NCBI GenBank assembly: GCA_024400115.1
Contig: JAKSNF010000003.1
Location: 84,635-148,634 of the forward strand
DNA: 64,000 bases
DNA from: Paludibacteraceae bacterium
GTDB taxonomy: Bacteria; Bacteroidota; Bacteroidia; Bacteroidales; Paludibacteraceae
Direction: 5' to 3'
The notes under the pieces are model-generated. The model made no database searches. It saw only the letters and a list, made by a program, of their open reading frames with translations, and was not told the DNA's origin. Positions within the stretch are counted from its first letter, which is position 1. Every line of letters begins with the position of its first letter. Shown here piece after piece: positions 34,315 to 42,742 of this stretch. The position numbers were made by a program, and so were the translations under genes.

Positions 34315-35574
34315 TTATTCGTTTTCAAATTCGGCAGCAAGAATGCGATAGATGTCATCTATTGTTTCCTCTTCGAGATCAACGCGCTTCATAAGGTCTT
34401 CTTTCGGCAAATTAAGAACAGCCTTCGCCGTGTCTAAACCGATAGCCTTGAGTGCGTCAATAACCCATTGATCAATCTCGTCATTGAACTCATCCAAATA
34501 AATATCATCAACATCTTCTTCTCCTCCCTCACGATAAACATCAATCTTATAACCGGTAAGCATGGATGCTAATTGGATATTATAACTATTCTTACCAATG
34601 GCTAAAGCTACTTCTTCCGGCTTAAGATATACCTCTGCCAGTTTCTTTTCTTCATCAACCTTCATAGACGAAATCTTAGCAGGGGCTAAAGCGCGTTGAA
34701 TATAAAGATTCGTATTCGTGGTATAATTGATTACGTCAATATTCTCATTACGAAGTTCACGTACGATACCATGTATTCGAGCTCCTTTTATACCTACACA
34801 TGCTCCTACGGGGTCGATACGATCATCAAAACTCTCAACAGCCACTTTGGCACGCTCACCCGGGATACGAGCAATATTCTTAATCGAAATCAAACCATCA
34901 TGAACTTCCGGCACTTCTTGTTCGAAAAGACGTTGCAAGAACAGCGGCGAGGTACGAGACAAAATGATTTTAGGATTCTGATTATTATTCTCTACTTGTA
35001 CAACAACAGCACGTACGATATCGCCCTTACGATAATTGACATCTGACGGAATCTGATTCTGCTTAGGCAGATAGAGTTCATTATCATCCTCGTCGAGCAG
35101 CAACATCTCACGTTTCCAAACTTGGTATAGTTCGCCGCTAACCACTTGACCTAACATATCGTTATAACGAATATAGAGATTCTCCTTTTGAAGTTCAAGA
35201 ATCTTAGAAGCTAATGTTTGGCGCAGATTCAGAATCATACGACGACCAAAGGACGAGAACGGAACGCGGTCTGTTATCTCTTCTCCAATCTCTGCTTCAT
35301 CATCAATCTTAAGCGCTTCACTCAGTTCGATCTGAGTTTCAGGATTAGCCACATCGCCATCCTCCATAACAAGGCGGTTACGATAGACTTCAAGGTCACC
35401 CTTATCGGGATTAATAATGACGTCATAGTTAGCATCTGATCCGTACATCTTTGCGATAACGTTACGGAATGAATCTTCCAGAACGTTGATAAGCGTCTGG
35501 CGATCAATGTTTTTGAGTTCTTTAAACTCCGAAAAATTGTCAATCAAGTTGATTGAATCTTGCGTTTTTGCCAT
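34315..35574 (-). CDS. nusA: transcription termination/antitermination factor NusA
   Basis: The 419-residue protein has the N-terminal polymerase-binding domain (ending RDLE-like EVYRNRLVMEDG), an S1 domain, two KH domains (GACVGIKGARIHGIVRELRN and ALAIGKNSYNIQLASMLTGY) and a short acidic C-terminus. NusA controls pausing and termination and often regulates its own operon. It lies between rimP and infB. Its upstream spacer is an ATAAAACAT-type repeat. Confidence 0.97.
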   Translation of the reverse strand: MAKTQDSINLIDNFSEFKELKNIDRQTLINVLEDSFRNVIAKMYGSDANYDVIINPDKGDLEVYRNRLVMEDGDVANPETQIELSEALKIDDEAEIGEEITDRVPFSSFGRRMILNLRQTLASKILELQKENLYIRYNDMLGQVVSGELYQVWKREMLLLDEDDNELYLPKQNQIPSDVNYRKGDIVRAVVVQVENNNQNPKIILSRTSPLFLQRLFEQEVPEVHDGLISIKNIARIPGERAKVAVESFDDRIDPVGACVGIKGARIHGIVRELRNENIDVINYTTNTNLYIQRALAPAKISSMKVDEEKKLAEVYLKPEEVALAIGKNSYNIQLASMLTGYKIDVYREGGEEDVDDIYLDEFNDEIDQWVIDALKAIGLDTAKAVLNLPKEDLMKRVDLEEETIDDIYRILAAEFENE

Positions 35575-35612
35575 AATGTATTATGTTTTATGTTTAATGT
35601 CTTATGTTTGCT
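35575..35612. repeat. AAACAT-type repeat leader of nusA
   Basis: On the minus strand AAACATAAGACATTAAACAT and AAAACATAATACATT run up to the nusA ATG and overlap the rimP stop region. Confidence 0.65.
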
Positions 35613-36048
35613 ATATTTTGAGGTCATAGCGAATATACTTGATGTCGCCATACTCCAAAGTGAGGGATTGAGTTTCCTTCTTCTTTACAGGCACATCGAC
35701 CATGAAAGTATCTTCATCTACACTGACAAGTTCGCCATGCAGTTTCTTCCCTTCATTGGTCAGCAACTCCACCGGATGACCTAAGTTCTTCTCGTACTGA
35801 AGCTTCGTCTTAAACGGATCGGTCAAACAAACAGACCCTACTTCAAGCGAATAGTCCTCTTTCTCCCGATCGAACTGTTTATTAAGATAATCGTTCAGCC
35901 CTGCACAAAAATCGAGATCCACACCGGCAAGGCGATCCACCTCAACAAGTATCTCGTTCTCGGGCGAGATGGTGAGGGTTGTTAACTGATAATCAGAGCC
36001 TTGTAAGTACTCTTGTATCATCTGTTCTAATTTCGCTACATCTAACAT
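35611..36048 (-). CDS. rimP: ribosome maturation factor RimP
   Basis: The 145-residue protein matches RimP: an N-terminal alpha/beta domain (ILVEVDRLAGVDLDFCAGLN ... YSLEVGSVCLTDPFK) and a C-terminal SH3-like barrel (GKKLHGELVSVDEDTFMVDV). It assists 30S subunit assembly. It leads the rimP-nusA-infB operon and has a strong promoter and a hairpin in its leader. Confidence 0.93.
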   Translation of the reverse strand: MLDVAKLEQMIQEYLQGSDYQLTTLTISPENEILVEVDRLAGVDLDFCAGLNDYLNKQFDREKEDYSLEVGSVCLTDPFKTKLQYEKNLGHPVELLTNEGKKLHGELVSVDEDTFMVDVPVKKKETQSLTLEYGDIKYIRYDLKI

Positions 36049-36072
36049 ATTTTTTAAGCTTTCAACTATAAA

Positions 36073-36099
36073 CTGAGGGAACCTTTTCGGGTCCCCTCA
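36073..36099 (-). promoter_or_regulatory. leader hairpin upstream of rimP
   Basis: Minus strand TGAGGGGACC(C)GAAAAGGTTCCCTCA forms a stable stem between the promoter and the rimP start, without a strong U-tract. It could act as an attenuator, pause or protein-binding site for autoregulation by NusA. Confidence 0.5.
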
Positions 36100-36112
36100 T
36101 TCAAATCGACTG

Positions 36113-36144
36113 CAAAGGTACGACTTTTTTTTGATATATGCAAA
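36113..36144 (-). promoter_or_regulatory. promoter of rimP-nusA-infB
   Basis: Minus strand TTTG (36144-36141) and TACCTTTG (36120-36113), 20-bp spacer, with the extended TTTGCATATATCAAAAAAA form. Confidence 0.85.
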
Positions 36145-36186
36145 TTTTTATGTATTTTTTTGCAAAAAAAATGCTATTATTAGAAC

Positions 36187-37317
36187 TTAGCAGCTCTCAA
36201 ACTGACGGAGGAAGCGGACATCGTTCTCCGAGAAGAGACGGAGGTCCTTCACACGATACTTAAGGTTGGCGATACGCTCAACGCCCATTCCGAAAGCATA
36301 ACCGCTATATACTTTACTGTCAATGCCGCAAGACTCCAAGACATTGGGGTCAACCATTCCGCATCCCAAGATCTCAACCCAACCGGTACCCTTACAGAAC
36401 GAACAGCCCTTACCACCGCATAAGTCGCAGGATATATCCATTTCTGCCGAAGGCTCTGTGAAGGGGAAATAAGACGGACGAAGACGAATCTGCGTTTCAG
36501 GTCCGAACATCTCCTTGGCAAAATACAACAATGCCTGACGCAAGTCTGCAAAACTGACATTCTTGGCGATGTATAATCCCTCTACTTGATGGAAGAAGCA
36601 GTGAGCACGCGCCGAGATAGCCTCGTTACGATAAACGCGCCCAGGACATAATACGCGAAGAGCAAGCTCTTCGGAGTTTAGAGTGGAGAGTTTAGAGTTT
36701 AGAGGATCCGCTTGGTTGGATTGTTGAGCGTTAATCTTTTTAGCAAAGGCAGTCATTAAGTGCGTTTGAACAGAGGATGTGTGGGTGCGCAGAAGAATAT
36801 CCGTAGGTTTCTGAACGCCCTCTTCCTTCTCAATAAAGAAGGTATCTTGCATATCTCTTGCCGGGTGTTCGGGGGCAAAATTAAGCATACCAAACACGTG
36901 TTTATCATCCTCCACTTCAGGACCAGAAGCTACCGTAAAACCGATGCGTGAGAATATATCTATTATCTCCTCACGAACCAAAGAAAGCGGGTGACGCGTA
37001 CCTAATTCAATAGGGTCTGGCGTACGAGTAAGGTCTTGCTTTGTGGATTGTGCGCCGTTCCGGCTATTGTGGATGGTGGATAGTTGCTCTCGCAGTTCGT
37101 TAATTCGCGCCTCCATCGATTGACGAAGTACATTGAGGGGAGCACCAATAGCGGCTTTTTCCTCTTTCGGTACAGCACGGAACTCATCATACAAAAGGGA
37201 TATCTCACCTTTCTTGGACAAGAATTTGATACGCAGATTCTCTAGTTGTTCTGCATTTTCGGCCTTCAATTCGGCCACCTGTTGCTGCAAAGCAGCAATG
37301 CGTTCGAGTATAGTCAT
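36187..37317 (-). CDS. pheS: phenylalanyl-tRNA synthetase alpha subunit
   Basis: The 376-residue subunit has an N-terminal coiled coil and the class II catalytic core with motif 2 (CPGRVYRNEAISARAHCFFHQ), a segment binding Phe (FPFTEPSAEMDI) and motif 3 (GFGMGVERI-like AFGMGVERIANL). It also has the four cysteines CDLC...CSFC. It is about 30 residues longer than usual. An insertion just before motif 2 ([20 protein letters not shown] and NSEELAL) contains [10 protein letters not shown], which is encoded by a CTCTAAA repeat and matches the insertion in FolA. Confidence 0.97.
   Translation of the reverse strand: MTILERIAALQQQVAELKAENAEQLENLRIKFLSKKGEISLLYDEFRAVPKEEKAAIGAPLNVLRQSMEARINELREQLSTIHNSRNGAQSTKQDLTRTPDPIELGTRHPLSLVREEIIDIFSRIGFTVASGPEVEDDKHVFGMLNFAPEHPARDMQDTFFIEKEEGVQKPTDILLRTHTSSVQTHLMTAFAKKINAQQSNQADPLNSKLSTLNSEELALRVLCPGRVYRNEAISARAHCFFHQVEGLYIAKNVSFADLRQALLYFAKEMFGPETQIRLRPSYFPFTEPSAEMDISCDLCGGKGCSFCKGTGWVEILGCGMVDPNVLESCGIDSKVYSGYAFGMGVERIANLKYRVKDLRLFSENDVRFLRQFESC
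36673..36705. repeat. TTTAGAG-family repeat inside pheS
   Basis: GGAGTTTAGAGTGGAGAGTT and TAGAGTTTAGAGG in frame; on the coding strand it is CTCTAAA-type and encodes [10 protein letters not shown]. Confidence 0.85.
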
Positions 37318-37369
37318 TTTATTTACGATTTGACGATTTACGATTTGCGATTTTATTCAAAATCGACTG

Positions 37370-37401
37370 CAAAGGTACGATTTTTTTATCATATATGCAA
37401 A
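37370..37401 (-). promoter_or_regulatory. promoter of pheS
   Basis: Minus strand TTTG (37401-37398) and TACCTTTG (37377-37370), 20-bp spacer. The leader after it repeats AAATCGT units (37322-37352). Confidence 0.85.
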
Positions 37402-37426
37402 TTTTTAGTTAAATTTTTAAGATAAA

Positions 37427-37458
37427 TTTGTGTATGTCAAAAAAAAGCCTTACCTTTG
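37427..37458 (+). promoter_or_regulatory. promoter of lptD
   Basis: TTTG (37427-37430) and TACCTTTG (37451-37458), 20-bp spacer. The start codon at 37478 lies about 15 nt after the expected transcription start, an unusually short leader. Confidence 0.82.
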
Positions 37459-37477
37459 CACGATATTTTGCGTGTAT

Positions 37478-40198
37478 ATGCGCTCATGCGTACGTAAACA
37501 TATAATTTTATTGCTTACCCTGTTGCCCCTGGTAGCGTGGTCACAAACGATTGATAAGCCCGTTAGTTACGTGGCGCACGATTCGCTTGTGCTCACCCAT
37601 AACGGTATAGCCCACCTGCATGGAGAGAGTCAAGTGACCTATGGGACTATTCAGTTAAACTCGTCTTATATTAGGGTCACTATGGATAGTAGTCTCATCT
37701 ATGCTATCGGAACTTATGACTCCACTCGAGAGGAGTGGATAGGTCGTCCTAAGTTCAAAGACGGAGGCGAAGAGTACGAGTCAGACCAACTGACCTATAA
37801 CCTAACCACTCAAAAAGGTTATATCCGCAATGTGGTAACCCAACAGGGCGAAGGATACATCATATCCGATAAGACGAAGAAACTGAAGAACAACGAAATG
37901 CTTATGGCAGATGGTAAATACACCACTTGCGACAACCATGACCACCCACACTTCCATTTACAATTGACGAAAGCCAAGGTTCATCCGGGTGAATACATAG
38001 CCGCCGGTCCTGCTTATTTAGTGGTGGGTGATGTGCCCCTTCCGCTCGCCATACCCTTCGGTTTCTTCCCGTTTAATAAGACCTATACCAGCGGTTTGAT
38101 TATGCCTACTTTTGGAGACGACTACCGCCGAGGATTGTACTTGCAAGGACTGGGTTACTATTTCGCTATCAATGACTACTGCGATTTGGAACTCAAGGGC
38201 GATATATACTCTAAAGGAACGTGGGCAGTCTATGGTAATATGCGTTACCTCAAGCGGTATAAGTTCAACGGCAATTTCAATTTGACATTCCGCCAAGATG
38301 TGGAAGGTGAGCGAGACTTGCCTAATTATAGTAAGAGCACAAACTTCAATGTTCACTGGACTCATACGCAGGATAGTAAAGCCAATCCTTACTGCAACTT
38401 CTCGGCTTCGGTAGATTTCTCCACCTCGGGTTATAACCGCAGTAACATCAATAATTATTACAATCCAGCTGTTGCCTCGCAAAACACTAAGGCTTCGTCC
38501 ATCAGTTATACGCAGCGTTTTCCCGATAGTCCGTGGTCCATTGCCCTCAGTGCCAGTATCCAACAACGTACCCAGGACTCCACCCTATCATTAACGGCTC
38601 CATCGCTTAATGTGTCCATGAGCCGTATCAATCCTTTTAAGCGTAAGCACCCCGTGGGCAAGGAACGTTGGTACGAGAAGATAAACATGAGTTATACAGG
38701 AACAGGACAGATTTCGATTAATAGTATCAAGGAAAAAGACTTCCTCAAGTCTAATTTCCTGCGCGATTGGCGCACAGGACTCAAACACAGTGTTCCTATC
38801 TCGGCTTCGTTTATGGCATTCAAGTACATCAGTATATCTCCCTCTATCAACCTAACCGACCGTATGTACTTCACTCGTACAGACCAGCGTTGGGACGATG
38901 TGTCGCAACAGGTAGTGCGCGATACGACAACGGGATTCTACAATGTGTTTGATTTTAACGTTGGTGTAAGTGTTTCCACGAAGTTATACGGTATGTTTAC
39001 TCCAATGAAGAAACTCTTCCCCAATACTAAAGTGGAGGCATTCCGCCATGTATTAACTCCCAATATCAGTTTCAGTTACCACCCTGACTTTGGTAAACCC
39101 GGATGGGGATACTACGGAAGTTATGATCAACCCGTACTAACCAAAGAGATTGACCCTAATACAGGGCGTTTCCTACCTCAGTTAGACGAGAATGGTGAAC
39201 CGATACTCGTTCATCAGTCTTACTCTCGATACCAAGGTGCACTCTACGGCAATGCTGCTAATGGGGCGAGCGGAACATTGTCTTTCTCATTGGCCAATAA
39301 CTTAGAGATGAAACTGAGGAACGTTCAGGACACAACGGGTAAAGAGCCGTTTAAAGTGTATAGTATCATTGATAACTTATCCATCAACGGAGGTTATAAC
39401 TTCATTGCTGACTCCATGAACTGGAGCAATTTTAGCGTAAACCTGCGTATTAAGATTCCAAAGGTCAATTATACGCTCAACCTCAGTACCAGTTTAGATC
39501 CTTATATGTACGAGTATAACGCATTGGGCACACCGGTAAGAACAAATAAGCAATACTGGAGTAATGGTCGTTTTCCTCACTGGTCCGGTACGGGTATCAG
39601 TTTGAGCTATACCTTCTCTAACCAAGTCATCCAAAAATGGAAGGACGCACTCAATAAGAAAGCAGGAAAGAAAACCGAAAATAAAAACAACAACTCAACG
39701 GATAGTAATGAGGACGGAGACATGACCCCTACTCGCGTCGGTCCAGACGGCACACTCGCCAACGCCAATCGTAATGGTAAACCCGGAGAAGTGGGAGAAG
39801 ACGGATATATACGCACTAAGTTCCCTTGGTCATTGTCTATCAGTTATACCATGAACTACGGCGATAAGGCGCATACCAAAGAGAACTTTGATGAGAGACG
39901 AATGCAGTACCGCATGGGACTGACCCACACCCTCAATTTCTCAGGTTCGTTGGGATTAGGTGACGGTTGGAAAGTGACGGGTTCAGCGAGTTATGATTTC
40001 AAGTATAAGAAACTCAGCTCGGCATCTTTTAATGTGGTCCGCGACCTACACTGCTGGACGATGACGTGTAGTTTTGTACCCTTTGGTGTGTATAAGAGTT
40101 ATAATTTTCACATCGGTGTAAATGCCAGTATGCTGGCAGACCTGAAATACGACAAGAGCAGCGCCGATGCTACACAAAAATTAATTAATTGGTGGTAA
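37478..40198 (+). CDS. lptD: LPS-assembly protein LptD, Bacteroidota type
   Basis: The ATG at 37478 gives a 906-residue protein with a signal sequence (HIILLLTLLPLVAWSQ); an earlier in-frame start at 37430 lies inside the promoter and is rejected. An N-terminal OstA-like jellyroll (about residues 30-160, GESQVTYGTIQLNSSYIRV and KGYIRNVVTQQGEG) is followed by a large outer-membrane barrel with many aromatic-ended strands to the C-terminus. LptD inserts LPS in the outer leaflet. An acidic, asparagine-rich loop (NKNNNSTDSNEDGD) near residue 740 is probably extracellular. kdsB in the same window supplies KDO for the same pathway. Confidence 0.9.
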   Translation: MRSCVRKHIILLLTLLPLVAWSQTIDKPVSYVAHDSLVLTHNGIAHLHGESQVTYGTIQLNSSYIRVTMDSSLIYAIGTYDSTREEWIGRPKFKDGGEEYESDQLTYNLTTQKGYIRNVVTQQGEGYIISDKTKKLKNNEMLMADGKYTTCDNHDHPHFHLQLTKAKVHPGEYIAAGPAYLVVGDVPLPLAIPFGFFPFNKTYTSGLIMPTFGDDYRRGLYLQGLGYYFAINDYCDLELKGDIYSKGTWAVYGNMRYLKRYKFNGNFNLTFRQDVEGERDLPNYSKSTNFNVHWTHTQDSKANPYCNFSASVDFSTSGYNRSNINNYYNPAVASQNTKASSISYTQRFPDSPWSIALSASIQQRTQDSTLSLTAPSLNVSMSRINPFKRKHPVGKERWYEKINMSYTGTGQISINSIKEKDFLKSNFLRDWRTGLKHSVPISASFMAFKYISISPSINLTDRMYFTRTDQRWDDVSQQVVRDTTTGFYNVFDFNVGVSVSTKLYGMFTPMKKLFPNTKVEAFRHVLTPNISFSYHPDFGKPGWGYYGSYDQPVLTKEIDPNTGRFLPQLDENGEPILVHQSYSRYQGALYGNAANGASGTLSFSLANNLEMKLRNVQDTTGKEPFKVYSIIDNLSINGGYNFIADSMNWSNFSVNLRIKIPKVNYTLNLSTSLDPYMYEYNALGTPVRTNKQYWSNGRFPHWSGTGISLSYTFSNQVIQKWKDALNKKAGKKTENKNNNSTDSNEDGDMTPTRVGPDGTLANANRNGKPGEVGEDGYIRTKFPWSLSISYTMNYGDKAHTKENFDERRMQYRMGLTHTLNFSGSLGLGDGWKVTGSASYDFKYKKLSSASFNVVRDLHCWTMTCSFVPFGVYKSYNFHIGVNASMLADLKYDKSSADATQKLINWW

Positions 40199-40226
40199 TA
40201 TTAGTTTAGAATTAAAATGTTAAGTT

Positions 40227-40826
40227 ATGAAAATAGAATCTGAGAAAGTAGTTACGTTAACGTACGAGATGTACATTAACGGAGAGAACGGAAGTGAAGA
40301 ATTGATTGAGCGTGCCACGGAGCAACGTCCGCTCGTTTATTGTCATGGAGAAAAAATGATGTTACCCGCCTTTGAGGCAGCCCTCGTAGGTAAAGAGAAA
40401 GGCGATTGTTTCGATTTCCGTATTGACCATCAACACGCTTACGGTGAATACGACGAGAACGGCATCATGGAATTGGACAAACAACTCTTCTTCAATGGTG
40501 ACGGCGAGTTTGATAGCGAACGCGTCTATGTAGGGAATGTTATCCCCATGAACACGGTGGATGGACAGATTGTTAATGCCGTTGTTATTGAGATAAGCGA
40601 GAATAAGGTTACGATTGACCTTAATCATCCTTTCGCCGGAGAAGACTTGCACTTTGTAGGCAAGATTATTGATGTACGTGAGGCAGACGAGAAAGAGTTG
40701 GAAGCTATCCGCCATCCACACCACTGCGGTAAGTGCCATGGTCATTGCGACGATTGCGGTTCTGACTGCGGGAGCGAGTGCGGAGGTGACTGCAAGGGCG
40801 ACTGCCATTGTGAAAAAGAAAAATAG
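40227..40826 (+). CDS. slyD: FKBP-type peptidyl-prolyl isomerase SlyD with metal-binding tail
   Basis: The 199-residue protein has the SlyD arrangement of an FKBP domain (VVTLTYEMYINGENGSEELI ... MMLPAFEAALVGKEKGD) with an inserted chaperone flap (about residues 75-130). The last 35 residues are packed with histidine and cysteine (HPHHCGKCHGHCDDCGSDCG, then more Cys), so it should bind nickel or zinc and may deliver metal to enzymes or store it. The Cys-rich CxxxCxxxC pattern is more extreme than the usual His-rich tail. Confidence 0.93.
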   Translation: MKIESEKVVTLTYEMYINGENGSEELIERATEQRPLVYCHGEKMMLPAFEAALVGKEKGDCFDFRIDHQHAYGEYDENGIMELDKQLFFNGDGEFDSERVYVGNVIPMNTVDGQIVNAVVIEISENKVTIDLNHPFAGEDLHFVGKIIDVREADEKELEAIRHPHHCGKCHGHCDDCGSDCGSECGGDCKGDCHCEKEK

Positions 40827-40849
40827 ACTAACAAAATAAATACAAAACT

Positions 40850-42163
40850 ATGCCAAATATTGTAGCCATAGTGGGGCGTCCCAATGTCGGGAAATCGACC
40901 CTTTTCAACAGGCTGACGCGCACACGTCGAGCCATTGTCAATGATACTGCGGGTACTACGCGTGACCGCCAATACGGAAAAGCCGATTGGTGTGGACATG
41001 ACTTCTCGGTGATAGACACCGGAGGTTGGGTAGTTAATTCGGACGATACGTTCGAGAGTGAGATCAATCGCCAAGTGGATCTCGCTATTAAAGAGGCTGA
41101 CGTAGTGATGCTCGTGGTCGATGTTAACCAAGGCGTGACCGAGTTTGATACAGAAGTGGCTCACCTACTCCGTCAAGCCAAGAAACCGACCGTCCTTGCC
41201 GTAAATAAAGTAGATTCGTTTGAGCAACAATATGGTGCTCCTGAGTTCTATAAGCTTGGTTTAGGCGAACCTTTCATCATCAGTGCTGAGAACGGACTGG
41301 GTACGGGAGACTTATTGGACGAAGTCGTTTCGCGCTTCAAACCGGAGGGCATATCAGAGGATACGGAAGAATTACCTCGTTTTGCCATCGTGGGCAGACC
41401 CAATGCCGGTAAGTCATCTATACTAAATGCTTTCATCGGAGAGGAGAGAACAATTGTGACGGATATACCGGGAACCACTCGTGATAGCATCTATACGCGT
41501 TATAATAAGTTCGGCAAGGACTTCTACCTCGTAGATACTGCCGGTATCCGCAAGAAAGCCAAAGTCAATGAGGACTTAGAGTACTACTCCATCGTGCGTT
41601 CGATTCGTGCCATCGAGAATAGCGATGTGTGCATTCTGATGATTGATGCCACACGCGGTATTGAGGCACAAGACCTCAATATATACTCGCTCATACAGAA
41701 GAACAAGAAAGGACTGGTCGTATGCATCAATAAGTGGGACTTAGTAGAGGATAAGTCGGATAAAGCGATTAAGGGCTACGAAGCCGCTATTCGCGATCGT
41801 ATTGCTCCGTTTACCGATTTTCCCATTATCTTTACGTCGGCATTAACTAAGCAGCGTATTTATAAGGTGATGGAAACAGCTTTGCACGTGTATGAGAACA
41901 AACAAAAGAAGATACCTACAGCGCAGTTGAATGATAAGTTCTTACCGCTCATAGAGAATTATCCACCACCGGCTACCAAGGGTAAGTATATCAAGATTAA
42001 GTATTGTACACAATTACCCAACACACAAGTACCTACGTTTGTATTCTTTGCTAACTTGCCGCAATATGTGAAGGAGCCCTATCGCCGCTTCTTGGAGAAT
42101 AAATTGCGCGAGTGGTGGGACTTCAACGGGACACCTGTGCAACTCTTTATAAGAGCTAAATAA
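40850..42163 (+). CDS. der: ribosome biogenesis GTPase Der (EngA)
   Basis: The 437-residue protein has two tandem GTPase domains, with P-loops GRPNVGKST (residues 9-17) and GRPNAGKSS (about 183), NKVD and NKWD specificity motifs, and a C-terminal KH-like domain. It functions in 50S subunit assembly. The length is usual. The stop codon adjoins a CTAGAC repeat that fills the spacer to the next gene. Confidence 0.98.
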   Translation: MPNIVAIVGRPNVGKSTLFNRLTRTRRAIVNDTAGTTRDRQYGKADWCGHDFSVIDTGGWVVNSDDTFESEINRQVDLAIKEADVVMLVVDVNQGVTEFDTEVAHLLRQAKKPTVLAVNKVDSFEQQYGAPEFYKLGLGEPFIISAENGLGTGDLLDEVVSRFKPEGISEDTEELPRFAIVGRPNAGKSSILNAFIGEERTIVTDIPGTTRDSIYTRYNKFGKDFYLVDTAGIRKKAKVNEDLEYYSIVRSIRAIENSDVCILMIDATRGIEAQDLNIYSLIQKNKKGLVVCINKWDLVEDKSDKAIKGYEAAIRDRIAPFTDFPIIFTSALTKQRIYKVMETALHVYENKQKKIPTAQLNDKFLPLIENYPPPATKGKYIKIKYCTQLPNTQVPTFVFFANLPQYVKEPYRRFLENKLREWWDFNGTPVQLFIRAK

Positions 42164-42197
42164 ACTAGACAAACTAGACTATCTAGACTAACTAGAA
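42162..42197. repeat. four 9-bp CTAGA repeats after der
   Basis: AAACTAGAC, AAACTAGAC, TATCTAGAC and TAACTAGAA cover the spacer from the der stop codon to the next ATG. Confidence 0.85.
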
Positions 42198-42742
42198 TGA
42201 AGATTATTGGATTTATAGATATTGACGGAAGGATTGAGATGGTGCTTAAGGGTGATTCAGCCATGCTGGTGAACCGCAAACCGTTTTTTATACCCGACGG
42301 GACTAATAACATCGGTTACACCGACTGTATCGTGCTACGCGTGTCGCGTTTAGGTAAGAACATTGCCCCTAAATTTACTGACCGCTATTGGGATGCATGG
42401 ACTTATGGTTTAGATTTTTGCGCTAAAGACCGGCTCCAAGACGCCATCACTCGACAAGGCAGTTGGACGGAAGCTATAGCCTTTGATAACTCCTTGGCGA
42501 TTGGACAATTCATCAATAGTCCCTTGGGGACATCATTCAGCGAAGCGGTTCAATCCATCATTGCCCCAGCACCCATTCTCCCCATCGCAGAAGCCATTCA
42601 TAGAGCATCTCGAGTGATGACGATTCGGCAGGGGGATTATATCTATATTCAACTCAAACAGCCCTTTGTGCCCATTTACAAGGAACAAATAATAACACGA
42701 ACAATTGATAACAACGAAGTATTATATTGCAAGATCAAATGA
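42197..42742 (+). CDS. fumarylacetoacetate hydrolase-like protein, probably inactive
   Basis: The 181-residue protein aligns by eye with the small FAH-family proteins encoded just upstream of porU in other Bacteroidales (compare WTYGLDFCAKDRLQ with VGIDFTARDLQ, and AIAFDNSLAIGQF). In active members a metal-binding ExE follows the first tyrosine (YEVELVVRI). Here the matching segment is YTDCIVLRVSRLGK, so both glutamates are missing. The protein may therefore have lost hydrolase activity or taken another role. It overlaps porU by 4 bp. Confidence 0.72.
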   Translation: MKIIGFIDIDGRIEMVLKGDSAMLVNRKPFFIPDGTNNIGYTDCIVLRVSRLGKNIAPKFTDRYWDAWTYGLDFCAKDRLQDAITRQGSWTEAIAFDNSLAIGQFINSPLGTSFSEAVQSIIAPAPILPIAEAIHRASRVMTIRQGDYIYIQLKQPFVPIYKEQIITRTIDNNEVLYCKIK

